DNA of 64,000 nucleotides. Source: PALSA-607 sp963825425 (lineage in GTDB: Bacteria > Actinomycetota > Actinomycetes > Acidothermales > Acidothermaceae). Shown piece after piece: positions 25,334 through 34,075 of the stretch; the stretch's first letter is position 1; every line of letters begins with the position of its first letter. The stretch covers positions 186,001 through 250,000 of the forward strand of contig CAWGTF010000011.1 in the NCBI GenBank assembly GCA_963825425.1, in the 5' to 3' direction. A model generated the notes under the pieces. That model was not told the origin of the DNA. It did no database searches and saw nothing but the letters and a program-made list of their open reading frames with translations. A program made the position numbers and the translations under genes.

Positions 25334-25720
25334 TCAGCGGTGCTCCTTGATCGAACGGTTTCCCTCGATGGACCGCCCGCCGGCCAGCATCATCGCGGCG
25401 TACTCCTCGACGGTCATGTCAGTCATGGTGCTGACGGCCTGCTGGAAGCTCAGACCGTCGGTCGAGAAGATCTTGGCGAGGAAGTAGATGTTGCCGCCTT
25501 CTCGAATCGCGGCGTTGTAGTCGCGGTTGAGCACCGCCTGCTTCTGCGCTTCGGTCATCGGCCACTCGTCGACGTACGCGCGTTCGTCCGCTTTGAACCG
25601 CACCCGATTCTCGGGCTTCATGAGGCTCATGCAGAACTGATTGAGGTGGTATCCCTTGCGTGACCGCTGGGCGGTGAACACGGTGGTGCCGGGGATGTCG
25701 TCGAATTCGGAGACGTCCAT
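25334..25720 (-). CDS. ligA: Protocatechuate 4,5-dioxygenase alpha subunit
   Basis: A helical 128-residue subunit that covers the LigB active site. Visible stretches: DDIPGTTVFTAQRSRKGYHL, NQFCMSLMKPENRVRFKADE, YVDEWPMTEAQKQAVLNRDY and REGGNIYFLAKIFSTDGLSF. ATG 25720 is chosen because an upstream in-frame extension would run into ligI and carries no similarity. Order ligI-ligA-ligB-ligC with gaps of 1-6 bases shows one transcript with close translational coupling. Confidence 0.93.
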   Translation of the reverse strand: MDVSEFDDIPGTTVFTAQRSRKGYHLNQFCMSLMKPENRVRFKADERAYVDEWPMTEAQKQAVLNRDYNAAIREGGNIYFLAKIFSTDGLSFQQAVSTMTDMTVEEYAAMMLAGGRSIEGNRSIKEHR

Positions 25721-25722
25721 GC

Positions 25723-26619
25723 CTACTCTCCTTCCCAGTAAAGCCGCATCGGATTCTCGATGAGGAGTCGGTGCTGAAGTTCGGCTGTGGGTGCCACCCG
25801 CGGTATGAGATCGACAAGTGCACCGTCGTCCGGCATGTGACTCTTCAGGTTCGGATGCGGCCAGTCGGTACCCCACAGAACTCGATCGGGAAAGGACTCG
25901 ACGACGTGACGCGCAAAGGGCACGAAGTCGTCGTACGTCGGTGGCCCGCTGACCGATAGCCGTTCGGGGCCGCTCACCTTCGACCACACATTGCGATGCT
26001 CGGCCATCAGTTTGATGAAGAGGCCGAACTCGGGACCGTCGAGTGACTTTGTCACGTCGGGGCGTCCCATGTGATCGACGACGACCGTCGTAGGCAATGA
26101 AGTGAAGAAGCCCCAGCGCTCGGCGAGATCGGCCGCCTCAAAATAGACGACGACGTGCCAGCCGAGAGGAGCGATCCGATCGACGAGGCTCATGTAGTAC
26201 GCGTCAGGTTTGGGATCGACCAGCCGCTTGACGAAGTTGAATCGAACGCCGCGAACACCGGCCTCGTCGAGCGCTTTGAGTTCGTCATCTGAAATGCCTG
26301 GCGTGATGGTCGCGACTCCACGAGCGAGCCCGTTCGCTGCATGTAGCGCATCGACCATTGCCCGATTGTCTGCACCGTGGCAGGTGGCCTGGACGACGAC
26401 GTTTCGAGACAGTCCGAGAAAGTCCCGGGTCGCGAAGAGGAGATCCTTGCCCGCGTCACACGGCGTGTATTTCCGCTCCGGCGCGTACGGAAATTCGTCG
26501 CCCGGACCGAACACGTGACAGTGCGCATCGACCGCGCCTGGCGGCGGCACGTAGGTCGGCTTCGACGGGTTCGGATCAAACGGCAACCAATCGGCGTCCA
26601 TCTGAAAGGCTTGGCCCAT
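25723..26619 (-). CDS. ligI: 2-pyrone-4,6-dicarboxylate lactonase
   Basis: An amidohydrolase-superfamily enzyme. PPPGAVDAHCHVFGPGDEFP carries the first His-x-His, ATCHGADNRAMVDAL the next strand, TTVVVDHMGRPDV a conserved His, and RVLWGTDWPHPN the late Asp, all diagnostic of LigI. It hydrolyses the pyrone to 4-oxalomesaconate. ATG 26619 follows GAGG by 6 bases and overlaps the ligJ stop as TGATG; a GTG one codon earlier is possible. LigI enzymes work without bound metal, unlike most of the superfamily. Confidence 0.93.
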   Translation of the reverse strand: MGQAFQMDADWLPFDPNPSKPTYVPPPGAVDAHCHVFGPGDEFPYAPERKYTPCDAGKDLLFATRDFLGLSRNVVVQATCHGADNRAMVDALHAANGLARGVATITPGISDDELKALDEAGVRGVRFNFVKRLVDPKPDAYYMSLVDRIAPLGWHVVVYFEAADLAERWGFFTSLPTTVVVDHMGRPDVTKSLDGPEFGLFIKLMAEHRNVWSKVSGPERLSVSGPPTYDDFVPFARHVVESFPDRVLWGTDWPHPNLKSHMPDDGALVDLIPRVAPTAELQHRLLIENPMRLYWEGE

Positions 26620-27638
26620 CACAAACCTCGCTTCGCGAGGATGGCGTCGAGTCGCGGATAGACCCGGCGGGCATTGCCGGAGAAGACGGCTTCCTTCACA
26701 GCAGGCGCAACGTCCAGCGCGTCGATGTACCGCTTGGTGTCGTCGAAATAGTGGCCGGTCTCGGGATCGATGCCGCGAACAGCTCCGACCATCTCCGAGC
26801 CGAACAAGATGTTCTTGGGATCGATCACCTCGAACAACAGGTCAATGCCGGGCTGATGGTAGACGCAGGTGTCGAAATAGACGTTCTTCATGATGTGCTC
26901 GGAGAGCGGAGGTTTGCCGAGCATGTCGGCGAGGCCGCGATACCGGCCCCAGTGGTACGGAACGGCCCCCCCGCCGTGCGGAATCACGAAGCGCAGCGTT
27001 GGAAAGTCGGAGAAGAGATCGCCCTGCAGAAACTGCATGAACGCCGTCGTGTCAGCGTTCATGTAGTGGGCGCCAGTGGCATGGAAGTTCGGATTGCAGC
27101 TTCCCGACACGTGCACCATTGCTGGTACGTCAAGTTCGATCATCTTCTCGTAGAACGGATACCACGACTTGTCGATGAGGGGCGCAGAGTTCCACAGCCC
27201 ACCGCTCGGGTCGGGATTGAGATTGCAGCCGACAAAGCCCAAGTCGGTGACGCAACGCTCGAGTTCGGCGATCGAGTGGTCGATCGGCACACCCGGCGAT
27301 TGCGGGAGCTGACACACACCGACGAACGTATGGGGATAGAGATCGACGACTCGTTTGATGAGGTCGTTGCACGCGATGGTCCAGGCCATGCTGACTGCTT
27401 CGTCGCCGATGTGGTGCGCCATGGTCGATGCGCGCGGGGAGAAGATCGTCATGTCCGCCCCACGTTCGGTGAGCAGGCGGAGCTGATTCTTTTCGATCGT
27501 GTCTTGGATCTGCGCGTCCGAGATGCTCGGGTACAGGGGAGCAGGACTACCTGCCTCGTATGCAGCGACCTGAGCATCGCGCCATGCACTGTGGGCGTCG
27601 GGCGCCGTCGTGTAGTGGCCGTGACAGTCGATGATCAT
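26619..27638 (-). CDS. ligJ: 4-oxalomesaconate hydratase
   Basis: An amidohydrolase-fold hydratase of 339 residues. MIIDCHGHYTTAPDAHSAWR gives the N-terminal His-x-His; SPRASTMAHHIGDEAVS, NLNPDPSGGLWNSAPLID, VSGSCNPNFHATGAHYMNAD, RFVIPHGGGAVPYHWGRYRG and LFGSEMVGAVRGIDPETG match LigJ. It adds water to form 4-carboxy-4-hydroxy-2-oxoadipate. It is coupled to the upstream DUF1932 gene by an ATGA overlap and to ligI downstream. Confidence 0.93.
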   Translation of the reverse strand: MIIDCHGHYTTAPDAHSAWRDAQVAAYEAGSPAPLYPSISDAQIQDTIEKNQLRLLTERGADMTIFSPRASTMAHHIGDEAVSMAWTIACNDLIKRVVDLYPHTFVGVCQLPQSPGVPIDHSIAELERCVTDLGFVGCNLNPDPSGGLWNSAPLIDKSWYPFYEKMIELDVPAMVHVSGSCNPNFHATGAHYMNADTTAFMQFLQGDLFSDFPTLRFVIPHGGGAVPYHWGRYRGLADMLGKPPLSEHIMKNVYFDTCVYHQPGIDLLFEVIDPKNILFGSEMVGAVRGIDPETGHYFDDTKRYIDALDVAPAVKEAVFSGNARRVYPRLDAILAKRGL

Positions 27639-28493
27639 GTTCGGTCCACCAGAATTGCGTCGAGCAGGCTACCCAGATCTTCGGCCTTCAGGGCAGCGCG
27701 ATGGTTGTCGGCCCATGCTTGACGTCGCGCCGTGGCGGTTGCCATAAGGGGATCGACGTTGGCGTCGTTGACGGTCGACGCAGCCTCCACCATCTCTTCG
27801 CGAGCGACGCTCGCCGTGTTCGATCGAGCGCCGGATCATGTACTCGGCGAGCTCGGTCCAGTCTGCGCCGGGTAGCAGGTTCGACAGGGAATCGAGCACC
27901 TGCTTCTCCACTCCCCACGTGCGTGCGGTGAGCATCGACTCCATCAGCAATGCCTCAAGACCCTTCACCACAACCGACCGGCAGAGCTTGGTCGCCGCCG
28001 CGGGACCGACGGAGGGCGCATAGAACTGCGCGCCGGAGAATCCCAGGCCGCGGGCTGCGTCGACGAAATCACTCGCGTGCGGCCCGCCGAGCAGGATCGG
28101 CGAGCCGGTCCGCAACGGGAAAATCGGCGACATGACTGCCGCTTCGACATACCGCCCACCCGCAGCGTCGATCAATGCTGCCGCTTCCTGCTTTTGGGTA
28201 GGTGATGCCGAGTTCAGGTCGACGAACCACGCATCGCGCACGATGCCCGTTGCGACGTCGCCCGCGGCGGACAGGTCATTCGCTGCTGTCACGGCGCTGA
28301 ACACCAGCTCGGCCGATTGCACTGCATCGGCTGCGCCGGTGGCGACCCGAACCGGCAATTCGCGCGCGTTGCGCGCGGCTCGACTGTCGGACGTGGCGAA
28401 CGCGGTATCCCAGGCGGACAGCGTGCAGCCATCGGCAAGGTCCTCGGCCAGGACGCGGCCGACTTCCCCGAGCCCGATGAGCGCAACGTTCAT
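27635..28493 (-). CDS. 6PGDH-like NAD-binding/DUF1932 protein of the lig operon (frameshifted)
   Basis: MNVALIGLGEVGRVLAEDLA is a Rossmann nucleotide-binding start at ATG 28493. VDLNSASPTQKQEAAALIDA and MSPIFPLRTGSPILLGGP follow as in 6-phosphogluconate-dehydrogenase-like enzymes, with KLCRSVVVKGLEALLMESML opening the DUF1932 C-terminal domain. Near 27800 the frame shifts and the proper tail reads EMVEAASTVNDANVDPLMAT, ending AILVDRT with a stop overlapping ligJ. Genes of this type recur in protocatechuate meta-cleavage clusters, but no pathway step needs them. It may reduce or oxidise a side product. Role unknown. Confidence 0.8.
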
Positions 28494-29575
28494 CGGCCCG
28501 CCCACACCGAACGTGGCACGAAGACGTCACCGCGCATCAAGAGCCGCGCCGTACGCAACAAGGCGGCCTGCTTCACAACGACGGCGCCGTCGACGATCTC
28601 GACGTCCATAGCGACAGTGAAGAAGCCGGTGGGATGTTCGATCTCGATCTCGGCCGGGTCGTTGATCTTGGCGACCTCGCTGGCTACCGACCCCGGCACG
28701 AGGCACGCGGTCGCCACCGAGACCGCGCCGAAGACGCCGATCGCATCGTGCACGCGGTGCGGGATCAGAGTGCGGGTGTTCACCGCGCCGCCGTGCTGAG
28801 GGGCTGAGACCAGCGTCATCTTCGGCACCGTCTTGTCGGTGACGTCGCCGAGATTCATCATCGATCCGACCGCGAGTCGGATGTCTTCGATACGCCGTTT
28901 GACTTCGATGTTCGCTTCGATGTCGGTCGGGCTCTCGTGGCCGCGGAGCCCTAGGTCGTCGGCCTTGATGCAGACGACCGGCATCCCGTTGTCGATGCAG
29001 GTGACTCTGATGCCGTTGACCTCGTCGACCGCGTTGCCGGACGGGAGCAGTGCTCCACAGGTCGAGCCGGCGACGTCGAGAAAGTCGATCGGAATGGGTG
29101 CGTGCGTTCCCGGCACTCCGTCGATCGCCGCCGTCCCGTCGTAGCGCACCTTGCCTGCGGGAGTCTGCACGTGGGCGACTGCCAACGTCTGGGTGTTCTC
29201 CATCCAGATCCGCACCGGTGTCACGTCGCCAGTGGGTGCAATCAGCCCTTCCTCGAGGGCGAACGGGCCGACACCCGCAAGGAGGTTTCCGCAATTCTGA
29301 TTGTCGGAGACCTCGCCGCGTTCGGGCCACACTTGCAAGAACAGGTAGTCGACGTCGGCGTTCTCGCGTGCGGACTTCGCCACGACCGCAACCTTCGAAG
29401 TCAGCGGGTGCGCGCCGCCCATGCCGTCGATCTCACGTGGGTCGGGGGAGCCCATCGCGGCGAGGAGAACCGCGTCGCGAGTCACGCGGTCGGCGGGCAG
29501 ATCGGCGACGTGGAAGTACAGGCCCTTGGAGGTCCCCCCGCGAATCACCGAGCACCTGATCGCCGTCTGACTCAT
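28490..29575 (-). CDS. ligU: 4-oxalomesaconate tautomerase (PrpF/GalD family)
   Basis: A 361-residue diaminopimelate-epimerase-fold isomerase. IRCSVIRGGTSKGLYFHVAD is the PrpF signature near the start. DGMGGAHPLTSKVAVVA, VSDNQNCGNLLAGVGPFAL and HPTGFFTVAMDVEI also match GalD/LigU. It interconverts keto and enol/geometric forms of oxalomesaconate so that LigJ can act. It is linked to ligK and to the DUF1932 gene by 4-base overlaps on both sides. Confidence 0.92.
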   Translation of the reverse strand: MSQTAIRCSVIRGGTSKGLYFHVADLPADRVTRDAVLLAAMGSPDPREIDGMGGAHPLTSKVAVVAKSARENADVDYLFLQVWPERGEVSDNQNCGNLLAGVGPFALEEGLIAPTGDVTPVRIWMENTQTLAVAHVQTPAGKVRYDGTAAIDGVPGTHAPIPIDFLDVAGSTCGALLPSGNAVDEVNGIRVTCIDNGMPVVCIKADDLGLRGHESPTDIEANIEVKRRIEDIRLAVGSMMNLGDVTDKTVPKMTLVSAPQHGGAVNTRTLIPHRVHDAIGVFGAVSVATACLVPGSVASEVAKINDPAEIEIEHPTGFFTVAMDVEIVDGAVVVKQAALLRTARLLMRGDVFVPRSVWAGR

Positions 29576-30273
29576 GAGTCGTCGCCGTCCACGGTTTCCC
29601 CGTCCACGTAGCGCAGACCACGCTCCGCGAGACGTTCGCGCATGTCATAGATGTCGAGTCCGAGCTCACCGGCTTGCAGTCGAGACCGCTTGGTGACCTC
29701 GTTCGCCTCGCGGGCGCGGGCTTTGTCCAGCACCGCCGCCGCGTCCGCGCGTTTGACCACCACCACTCCGTCGTCGTCGGCGACGATCACGTCACCGGGA
29801 CGAATGTGCGCCCCCGCGCAGACGATCGGCGTTTGGACGTTCGCCGGTGTTTCCTTCACGGTGCCCTGTGCCGAGATTGTCTTCGACCACACCGGAAAGC
29901 CGATTCGGGTCAGGAACGCGACGTCGCGAACACCGGCGTCGATGACTAACCCCCGGACGCCGTGCGCGATCAGGCTGGTGGCGAGCAGATCTCCGAAGTA
30001 GCCGTCGTCGCACGGGCTCGTGGGGGTTACCACCAGTAGGTCTCCGGGCCTCGCTTGTTCAACTGCCACGTGGATAGCCCAATTGTCGCCGGGGGCGACC
30101 TCGCAGGTCAGTGCGTTACCGGCAGCCTTGATGGGCCGATAGATCGGTCGTAGCCGCGACGCGAGCAGGCCAACCCGACCCTGTGCCTCGTGGATTGTTG
30201 CCACGCCGAGTTCCCCGAGGCCGTCGACGATCGCGATGTCGGTGCGCGGCGTATTGCGGACGACGATTGGCAT
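29572..30273 (-). CDS. ligK: 4-carboxy-4-hydroxy-2-oxoadipate aldolase / oxaloacetate decarboxylase
   Basis: A RraA-like class II aldolase of 233 residues. Motifs: ATIHEAQGRVGLLASRLRPI, GNALTCEVAPGDNWAIHVAV, ARPGDLLVVTPTSPCDDGYF, VRGLVIDAGVRDVAFL (metal and substrate loop with Arg-Asp) and GDVIVADDDGVVVVKR. It splits the last intermediate to pyruvate and oxaloacetate, ending the pathway at central metabolism. It is downstream of pobA by 27 bases. Confidence 0.93.
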   Translation of the reverse strand: MPIVVRNTPRTDIAIVDGLGELGVATIHEAQGRVGLLASRLRPIYRPIKAAGNALTCEVAPGDNWAIHVAVEQARPGDLLVVTPTSPCDDGYFGDLLATSLIAHGVRGLVIDAGVRDVAFLTRIGFPVWSKTISAQGTVKETPANVQTPIVCAGAHIRPGDVIVADDDGVVVVKRADAAAVLDKARAREANEVTKRSRLQAGELGLDIYDMRERLAERGLRYVDGETVDGDDS

Positions 30274-30300
30274 GAGGTCACATCCTTCCGCATGGCGCGC

Positions 30301-31485
30301 TCATCGGTAGTACCAGTCGTGCTCGTAGGGAAGCCCGGTGTAATTCTCCGCCAGCGCCGTTGCCATGGCACGTGATGTGACGACGTAGTTGAGTTGCGCC
30401 AAGGCAAGCGCTTCGTCGAACGGATCGTCGTCTGGTGACTTGTGCAGGTTCGTGGTCATCCACCAGGAGAAGTGGGTCGACCGCCAAACCCGGCGGCTCG
30501 CGGTGTCGGAGTACGCCGCAAGGAGATCTTCGCGGCCGGCGGCGTAGTACCCGCCGAGAGCCCGGGCGAGCAGCCGGACGTCGGCGACTGCGAGGTTCAT
30601 TCCCTTCGCGCCGGTTGGCGGGACGATGTGTGCCGCGTCGCCCGCAAGGTACAGACGGCCATGGCGCATCGGGGTCGCGACGAAGCTGCGCATCGGCGTG
30701 ATGCCTTTGCTCAGGAGCGGACCCTCCGTGAGGACAAAGCCGGAGTCGTCGGCCAGCCGGGTGTGCAGCTCGGCCCAGATCCGCTCGTCCGGCCACTCGT
30801 CGAGAGATTCATCCGGGGCGACCTGCAAGTACATCCGGGTGATTGTTGGGGAGCGCATGCTGTGCAGCGCAAACCCGTTCGCGTGCCGCGCATAGATCAG
30901 TTCAGCAGCGGACGGCGGTGCTTCCGCAAGGATGCCGAGCCAGGCGAACGGGTAGTTTCGCTCGTACGCGGTGAGGTCTGGAACGTAGCCCCTGCTGATG
31001 CCGTGGAACCCGTCGGCGCCGATGACGAAATCGCACTCCACGCTCTCGCGAGTGCCGTCGCGGGAGTAGGTGATCACCGGCTGCTCGGAGTCGAGACCCT
31101 CGAAGGCGACGTCACTGACCTCGAATCGCAACTCACCGCCCGTGGCCACCCGCGCCGCGATGAGGTCTTTCACGACCTCTTGCTGTCCGTACACCATGAC
31201 ATTCCGGCCGGTCAGCTCGGCGAAGTCGATTCGGTGGGTCTGCAGTCCGAAACGAAGGTTGGTCCCATCGTGGGTAAGTCCTTCGGCGTCCATCCGTGCT
31301 CCGACGCCGGCTTCGCGCAGCGTCTCGGCACAGCCGTGCTCGAGCACGCCGGCGCGGACGCGGTGCTCGACGTAGTGACGATCGCGTGCTTCAAGCACGA
31401 CCGACTCAATACCCTGCGCCTCCAGCAGTCTCGCCAGCAAGAGACCGGCCGGCCCGGCACCAACAATGCCAACCTGCGTACGCAC
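30301..31485 (-). CDS. pobA: 4-hydroxybenzoate 3-monooxygenase
   Basis: An FAD aromatic hydroxylase. GIVGAGPAGLLLARLLEAQG is the dinucleotide-binding start; DRHYVEHRVRAGVLEHGCAE, IDFAELTGRNVMVYGQQEVV, DFVIGADGFHGISRGYVP (DG motif) and RLYLAGDAAHIVPPTGAKG (GD motif) match PobA closely. It converts 4-hydroxybenzoate to protocatechuate using NAD(P)H and oxygen. GTG 31485, nine bases after GGAG, is preferred over TTG 31500. Its place between the aldehyde dehydrogenase and ligK mirrors the reaction order. Confidence 0.93.
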   Translation of the reverse strand: MRTQVGIVGAGPAGLLLARLLEAQGIESVVLEARDRHYVEHRVRAGVLEHGCAETLREAGVGARMDAEGLTHDGTNLRFGLQTHRIDFAELTGRNVMVYGQQEVVKDLIAARVATGGELRFEVSDVAFEGLDSEQPVITYSRDGTRESVECDFVIGADGFHGISRGYVPDLTAYERNYPFAWLGILAEAPPSAAELIYARHANGFALHSMRSPTITRMYLQVAPDESLDEWPDERIWAELHTRLADDSGFVLTEGPLLSKGITPMRSFVATPMRHGRLYLAGDAAHIVPPTGAKGMNLAVADVRLLARALGGYYAAGREDLLAAYSDTASRRVWRSTHFSWWMTTNLHKSPDDDPFDEALALAQLNYVVTSRAMATALAENYTGLPYEHDWYYR

Positions 31486-31515
31486 GTGAGCCGACTCCAA
31501 TGAGTGAGATGTTGC

Positions 31516-33021
31516 TCAGAACGGGAATGCTCTGGGCTCGCTTCGCGACGTTATCCATTGCAGGTCGCAGAATTCTTCCACGGCGAACCCGACTCCGAAC
31601 CGGCCCCAGCCGCTGTCCTTCATGCCGCCGAACGGCATCTGCGGTTCGTCGTTCACGGTCTGATCATTGACGTGGATGATGCCCGCGTCGAGGGCACGCG
31701 CGACGAGCATGCCGTCCTCGACAGTGGCGGCGAGCACGGCCGCGCACAGGCCGAACCGCGACTCGTTGGTTCGCCGAATCGCATCGGCCGCGTCATCGAC
31801 TACATCGATGATGACGACTGGGCCGAAGGTCTCGTCCAACGAGAGTTCCGCATCCGGTGGCACGTCGGCAAGGATCGTCGGTGGATAGCACGGTGGGCTC
31901 GCTACCCCACCGGCAAGCACCCGGGCTCCGAGAGCGACGGCTTCCTCGACCCGGCGGGTAACGAGCGACAAGGCCCATCTGCTGATCAGCGGTCCGATGA
32001 CCGTCTTTGGATCGCGCGGATCGCCCACCGGCAGCTGCGCGACGCGAGCCACGAGGCGCGCAGTGAACTCTTTGGCGATGGATCGCTCCACCAGTATTCG
32101 ACGCACGCACATGCATACTTGGCCCTGGTGGACGAAGGCACCGTACGCGGCGGCTTCGACGGCGTACTGCAGGTCGGCTCCGGCGAGCACGATCAGCGGG
32201 TTCTGCCCACTGAGCTGAAGCACCACGCGTTTGAGGTTGCGTCCAGCGGCTTCCGCGAGCCGGCGACCGGTTGCGGTCGATCCGGTGAAGTTGATTCTGC
32301 GAACGAGCGGGTTGGTGATGAGTTCATCGCCGATCCCGCCTGCTTCGCCTGGCGCGTGGGTAACGACGTTGAGAACACCCGCGGGCAACCCGGCGTCCTC
32401 GAAGAGTTGGGCCCAGAAGGTGCCACCCGTCGAGGGAGACTCCTCGGACGGCTTCAGAACCACGGTGTTACCGAGGGCAAGCGGGCCGGCGATCGCGCGG
32501 CCGGCGAGCGTCAGCGAGGCGTTCCACGGAGCGATAGCACCGACCACACCGACCGGCCGACGCGTGGCGATCGCATGCGTCCCGGGTACGTCGGAGGGCA
32601 AGATCTGGCCGGACGGCGAGTGCGCCAAGGTCGCGACCTGCCCCAACAGCGACACCGCAAAGTCGACCTGAATATTGGCAAAATGCCGACCACATCCGGT
32701 CTCGACTGCGAGATCGGACACGACCTCGGATCGGCGCCTCGCGAGGTCGTCGGCCGCGCGCAGGAATACCAGCTTTCGATCCTCGGGTGTGGTGGCCGCC
32801 CAGCCCGGGAAAGCGTTGTGCGCGGCATCGATGGCCCGCCTCGCGTCGTCCGCATTTCCGGCGCTAGCGGTGGCGATCACCGCACCGTCCCACGGGCTCA
32901 GGCTTTCGTACTCACGGCCACTGAGGGAGTCGCACCATTGACCGCCTATGTAGTGACGAAGACGCCGCGGCAGGTGCGACGGACGCGCCGGAACTTCAGA
33001 GCTAACCGTGCTCGCTGACAA
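31516..33021 (-). CDS. Benzaldehyde/vanillin-type aldehyde dehydrogenase with altered glutamate motif
   Basis: NAD(P)-dependent aldehyde dehydrogenase fold of 501 residues: GVVGAIAPWNASLTLAGRAI, TVVLKPSEESPSTGG, RINFTGSTATGRRLAEAAG, nucleophile Cys in HQGQVCMCVRRIL, DETFGPVVII and MPFGGMKDSGWGRFG. The usual LELGGK motif with the general-base Glu reads LQLSGQ here, so Glu is replaced by Gln. Expected substrates are 4-hydroxybenzaldehyde or vanillin from Ech. TTG 33021 follows GGGAGG and overlaps the livM end by 20 bases. The altered motif may lower or change activity; a paralogue with the normal motif lies at 38983. Confidence 0.85.
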   Translation of the reverse strand: MSASTVSSEVPARPSHLPRRLRHYIGGQWCDSLSGREYESLSPWDGAVIATASAGNADDARRAIDAAHNAFPGWAATTPEDRKLVFLRAADDLARRRSEVVSDLAVETGCGRHFANIQVDFAVSLLGQVATLAHSPSGQILPSDVPGTHAIATRRPVGVVGAIAPWNASLTLAGRAIAGPLALGNTVVLKPSEESPSTGGTFWAQLFEDAGLPAGVLNVVTHAPGEAGGIGDELITNPLVRRINFTGSTATGRRLAEAAGRNLKRVVLQLSGQNPLIVLAGADLQYAVEAAAYGAFVHQGQVCMCVRRILVERSIAKEFTARLVARVAQLPVGDPRDPKTVIGPLISRWALSLVTRRVEEAVALGARVLAGGVASPPCYPPTILADVPPDAELSLDETFGPVVIIDVVDDAADAIRRTNESRFGLCAAVLAATVEDGMLVARALDAGIIHVNDQTVNDEPQMPFGGMKDSGWGRFGVGFAVEEFCDLQWITSRSEPRAFPF

Positions 33022-34075
33022 CGCCGCCTCCCTCGTTCGCGGTGGACGGTAGCTTCTCAGGTCGCGTGAGCCGATATCCGACTGGCAGCAGTTGGAAGTG
33101 CAACCGATCGGTCAACAGGCTCCACAGTCCTCTAGGCAGGAACAAGGCGAAGCCCACCGCCACCACACCGAGTCCGATGAGATACCAGGCACCCTGGTCG
33201 GCGAAGTTGTATTGAATGACGAAGAAGACGATGGCGCCGATGATGGGCCCCTCGAAGGTGCCGAGCCCGCCGACGAGCACCATGAAGATCATGTACGCGG
33301 TGTATTGAACGCCGAAAATCGAGTTGGGTTGAATGAACAAGGTGTTCGCCAGAATGAGCGCACCAGCGGCCCCGCAACCGAAGCCGGCGAGTACGAAGAG
33401 CCAGAATCGGAGCGGCCGCACGCGGACACCGACTGACGCCGCAGCCTCCTCGTCGTCGCGAATCGCTTGCAGCGCAGCGCCGGTTCGTCTACGCAGCAGC
33501 AGGAAGACCGAACCGAGGAGCAAAACGGTGAATGCCAGTGAAAGCCAATAGGTGTAATCGCGGCGCTGGGTGATCGAGTACCGGTTCAGGCCGTGTAGCG
33601 AGATGCCCGAGCCGCCGCCCATACTGTGGTCGAGCGTGATGAGCAGCGCGAGCGCTTCCGCAACGACCCACGTCCCGACGGCGAACTGCCCTCCTCTCAA
33701 GGACAAGACGAGGAGCGACTCGACGGCTGCCAGTACCGCAGAAGCGAGCGCCGCAATCACGACCGCCAAGTAAGGCGTCACGCCGTGCTGGGTCAAGAAG
33801 ATCGTGGTGTACGCGCCGAAGCCGATGAATGCTTGCTGGCCCACGGAGACCATTCCGCCGTAGCCGGCAAGGGCGTTCCACATCACCGCGAGGATCAGAA
33901 ACGTGAACAAGCTGGTGAGTTGCTGAACGGCGTTCGCGCCCATCAGTTCAGGTACTGCAAACAGCGCAGCCACCGCAGCTAGGGCTACGACGGATGCGAT
34001 GCGCGAAGCGCGCGTCGACCGACGGATCAGCCACCCGTCGTTGCCGCGCACCGCAGTACCGCTGGCAGCCGTCAT
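33002..34075 (-). CDS. livM: ABC transporter permease, LivM family
   Basis: About ten membrane helices. LAVMWNALAGYGGMVSVGQQ and AFIGFGAYTTIFL are the LivM signature, and RRRTGAALQAIRDDEEAAAS with VGVRVRPLRFWLFVLAGFGC is the ATPase-coupling loop. ATG 34075 overlaps the livH stop in ATGA. As part of a five-gene importer inside an aromatic operon, the likely substrate is an aromatic acid such as p-coumarate, 4-hydroxybenzoate or protocatechuate rather than an amino acid. Confidence 0.88.
   Translation of the reverse strand: MTAASGTAVRGNDGWLIRRSTRASRIASVVALAAVAALFAVPELMGANAVQQLTSLFTFLILAVMWNALAGYGGMVSVGQQAFIGFGAYTTIFLTQHGVTPYLAVVIAALASAVLAAVESLLVLSLRGGQFAVGTWVVAEALALLITLDHSMGGGSGISLHGLNRYSITQRRDYTYWLSLAFTVLLLGSVFLLLRRRTGAALQAIRDDEEAAASVGVRVRPLRFWLFVLAGFGCGAAGALILANTLFIQPNSIFGVQYTAYMIFMVLVGGLGTFEGPIIGAIVFFVIQYNFADQGAWYLIGLGVVAVGFALFLPRGLWSLLTDRLHFQLLPVGYRLTRPEKLPSTANEGGGVVSEHG

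Noticed and set aside
26358..27722. A 454-codon plus-strand open frame antisense to ligI and ligJ
   Set aside because: Both lig genes are unmistakable on the other strand; the antisense product resembles nothing.
28527..29330. Second minus-strand open frame within ligU
   Set aside because: Out-of-frame shadow with Arg-rich sequence; the ligU frame is intact.
31504..33018. A 504-codon plus-strand open frame antisense to the aldehyde dehydrogenase
   Set aside because: Composition is Arg/Gly-rich with no domain, and it is the shadow of a clear enzyme; high G+C makes long antisense frames common.
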